Origin: Sva-25 sp039714995
Lineage (GTDB): Bacteria > Pseudomonadota > Gammaproteobacteria > Chromatiales > Chromatiaceae
Length of the DNA: 11,813 nt
NCBI GenBank assembly: GCA_039714995.1
Contig: JBDLII010000062.1
Coordinates: 1-11,813, forward strand
Direction of reading: 5' to 3'
The stretch's first letter is position 1. Every line of letters begins with the position of its first letter. The notes under the pieces were generated by a model. It did no database searches. It worked only from the letters and a program-made list of their open reading frames with translations, and was not told the DNA's origin. Shown here in pieces: positions 6,801-11,813 of the stretch. Made by a program: the position numbers and the translations under genes.

Positions 6801-8045
6801 GATCACCTCATCGAGGATATCCCAGACCTCGGCATCCCCCCGCTCAACCATCTTCTTGGCCGCCTTGATGGTATTTGACAGCCCCCTGAACTGCAGTTTA
6901 CTGAAGATAAAGGGCTTGAACAGCTCCAGCGCCATCTTCTTCGGCAGGCCGCATTGATGCAGCTTCAGCGTCGGACCGACGACGATCACCGAACGCCCGG
7001 AGTAGTCGACCCGCTTGCCCAGCAGATTCTGGCGGAAACGCCCCTGCTTGCCCTTGATCATATCGGCCAGTGATTTGAGCGGGCGCTTGTTGGTGCCTGT
7101 AATTGCACGGCCGCGGCGGCCATTGTCGATCAATGCGTCGACGGACTCCTGCAGCATGCGCTTTTCGTTGCGCACGATGATGTCCGGCGCCAGCAGATCC
7201 AGCAGCCGCTTGAGCCGGTTGTTGCGGTTGATGACACGACGATAGAGGTCATTGAGATCCGAGGTCGCAAAACGGCCGCCATCCAGCGGCACCAGCGGAC
7301 GCAGCTCGGGAGGAAGCACCGGCAGCGCCTTCATCACCATCCACTCCGGCCTGTTGCCGGATGCCTGCAGCGACTCCAGCAGTTTCAGACGTTTGCTGTA
7401 TTTCTTGATCTTGGTTTCGGAGCGGGTGGCGCCCATATCCTCGCGAATCTGCTCGATCTCCTTGGGGATATCAATGGAGCCCAGCAGCTCATAGACGGCT
7501 TCCGCTCCCATGCGGGCATCAAACTCGTCGACATACTCCTCGATTGCCTCCAGATACTGCTCGTCGGTCAGCAGCTGGCCGCGCTCCAGGGTTGTCATGC
7601 CGGGGTCGATGACCACGTAGGACTCAAAATAGAGCACTCGCTCGATATCTTTCAGCGTCATGTCGAGCAGCAGCCCGATGCGGGACGGCAGCGATTTCAG
7701 ATACCAGATATGGGCGACCGGGGCAGCCAGCTCGATATGCCCCATGCGCTCGCGGCGCACCTTGGAGAGGGTGACCTCGACGCCGCACTTCTCACACACC
7801 ACACCGCGGTGCTTGAGACGCTTGTACTTGCCGCAGAGACACTCGTAATCATTGACCGGGCCGAAAATCTTGGCGCAGAAGAGCCCCTCCCGCTCCGGCT
7901 TGAAGGTGCGGTAGTTGATGGTTTCAGGTTTCTTGACTTCGCCGAATGACCAGGAGCGAATCATATCCGGCGACGCCAGCCCAATACGGATTGCATCAAA
8001 CTCTTCAACCTGATCCTGCTTGAGGATGTTCATTAGATCTTTCAT
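3837..8045 (-). CDS. rpoC: RNA polymerase beta-prime subunit
   Basis: 1402 residues, against 1407 in E. coli. This is the catalytic half of the cytoplasmic RNA polymerase core. The N-terminal zinc site is C69, C71, C84 and C87. The active-site loop NADFDGDQM carries the Mg-binding aspartates D459, D461 and D463. The second zinc site is C813, C887, C894 and C897. The trigger-loop segment MRTFHIGG has H935. The insert after the trigger loop, where gammaproteobacterial RpoC carries SI3, is present, and the C-terminal omega-contact region looks intact. The start MKDL is conserved, with AGGAG at 8059-8055, 9 bases upstream. It follows rpoB by 20 bp, the usual rpoBC arrangement. Oddly, rpsL-rpsG-fusA do not follow it; the inverted-repeat element and rpoZ do. 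No intein or frameshift is seen. Confidence 0.99.
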   Translation of the reverse strand: MKDLMNILKQDQVEEFDAIRIGLASPDMIRSWSFGEVKKPETINYRTFKPEREGLFCAKIFGPVNDYECLCGKYKRLKHRGVVCEKCGVEVTLSKVRRERMGHIELAAPVAHIWYLKSLPSRIGLLLDMTLKDIERVLYFESYVVIDPGMTTLERGQLLTDEQYLEAIEEYVDEFDARMGAEAVYELLGSIDIPKEIEQIREDMGATRSETKIKKYSKRLKLLESLQASGNRPEWMVMKALPVLPPELRPLVPLDGGRFATSDLNDLYRRVINRNNRLKRLLDLLAPDIIVRNEKRMLQESVDALIDNGRRGRAITGTNKRPLKSLADMIKGKQGRFRQNLLGKRVDYSGRSVIVVGPTLKLHQCGLPKKMALELFKPFIFSKLQFRGLSNTIKAAKKMVERGDAEVWDILDEVIREHPIMLNRAPTLHRLGIQAFEPVLIEGKAIQLHPLVCTAFNADFDGDQMAVHVPLSIEAQLEARTLMMSSNNILSPANGEPIIVPSQDVVLGLYYMTRERINARGEGMVFTDPREVQRAYDTGVVALQARVKVRISEKVLNDDGELESRRNIVDTTVGRALLKEILPEGMPFELLQQPLGKKAISHLIDTCYRSQGLKDTVVFADQLMYTGYRFATKAAVSVAAKDMIVPDEKETILATAEDEVKEIQKQYASGLVTQGERYNKVVDIWSHTNDQVAKAMMDKISKMRVAEKDGSEVETDSFNSIYMMADSGARGSAAQIRQLAGMRGLMAKPDGSIIETPIKANFREGLDVLQYFISTHGARKGLADTALKTANSGYLTRRLVDVAQDMVVLQDDCGTEEGLLMTPIIEGGDVVEPLSERILGRVPARDVTPPGSDEVVCEAGTLLDEAWVEKLNQAGVDQVLVRSAITCEARTGVCAACYGRDLARGHLVNEGEAVGVVAAQSIGEPGTQLTMRTFHIGGAASRAAAANSIEVKNGGKIRYYNIESVEKENGDHVVTSRSGEVHLLDELGRERERYKLPYGANLKVQNETNVEGGALIASWDPHTHPVITEVAGKMNFVDFVEGVTVQKRVDDVTGLSSLEIIDPAQRPTAGKEMRPMVKLVDDKDDDVTIPGSNMPAHYFLPAGSVVSATDGSDVSVGGTLARIPQESSKTRDITGGLPRVADLFEARKPKDPAILAETSGIVSFGKETKGKQRLVITEKSGETQETLIHKWRRIDIFEGEHVEKGEVIAEGELIPHDILRLRGVTALAEYMVQEIQEVYRLQGVSINDKHIEVIVRQMLRKVEITNAGDSSFIKGEQAERSRVIEENEQLVAEGKFTAEYELMLLGITKASLATESFISAASFQETTRVLTEASVRGSSDKLNGLKENVIVGRLVPAGTGLSHHKERRESHKMLFDDVADTELAAQEAEAAIKKALNTPDEE

Positions 8046-8065
8046 AATTTGATTCTCCTGACGGC

Positions 8066-11813
<3,748 letters not shown>

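Overview
This looks like chromosomal housekeeping DNA from a gammaproteobacterium. RpoB, RpoC, GlyA, NrdR, DsbB and RpoZ all align closely with their Escherichia coli or Pseudomonas counterparts. In RpoC the catalytic and zinc-binding residues sit one position before the E. coli numbering. In DsbB the four cysteines have exactly the E. coli numbers. The order glyA-nrdR-ribD is a common gammaproteobacterial arrangement. The genus cannot be fixed from this sequence. No phage, transposase, CRISPR array, toxin-antitoxin or defence gene is visible.

Layout, left to right. (1) Positions 1-1829, minus strand: glyA, then nrdR 8 bases downstream, then ribD, whose GTG start overlaps the nrdR stop; ribD runs off the left edge. 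(2) 1830-2189: the divergent glyA/dsbB intergenic region. It carries a palindromic element of about 111 bp with 22-bp arms, plus a candidate dsbB promoter. (3) 2190-2699, plus strand: dsbB. (4) 2700-2890: degenerate REP-like repeats. (5) 2891-3292, minus strand: a three-tRNA operon (Pro-TGG, Arg-TCT, His-GTG) with a clear sigma-70 promoter, a GC-rich discriminator and a strong intrinsic terminator. (6) 3359-3671: a dispersed-type hairpin repeat and, on the minus strand, rpoZ. (7) 3688-3834: a 147-bp segment bounded by perfect 18-bp inverted repeats, carrying a promoter and a leader hairpin ahead of rpoZ. (8) 3837-11813, minus strand: rpoC and most of rpoB, 20 bp apart, with the rpoB 5' end beyond the right edge.

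How the genes work together: rpoB, rpoC and rpoZ encode the beta, beta-prime and omega subunits of RNA polymerase. glyA feeds one-carbon units into nucleotide and methionine synthesis, nrdR represses ribonucleotide reductase genes, and ribD begins the riboflavin pathway. DsbB reoxidises periplasmic DsbA. The tRNAs decode Pro, Arg and His codons.

The genes are ordinary; the interest lies in their order and in the DNA between them. rpoZ sits directly after rpoC, not in the usual gmk-rpoZ-spoT setting, and rpsL does not follow rpoC. rpoZ is flanked on both sides by repeats, so either a real rearrangement or an assembly join at repeats is possible. I see no new multi-gene system.
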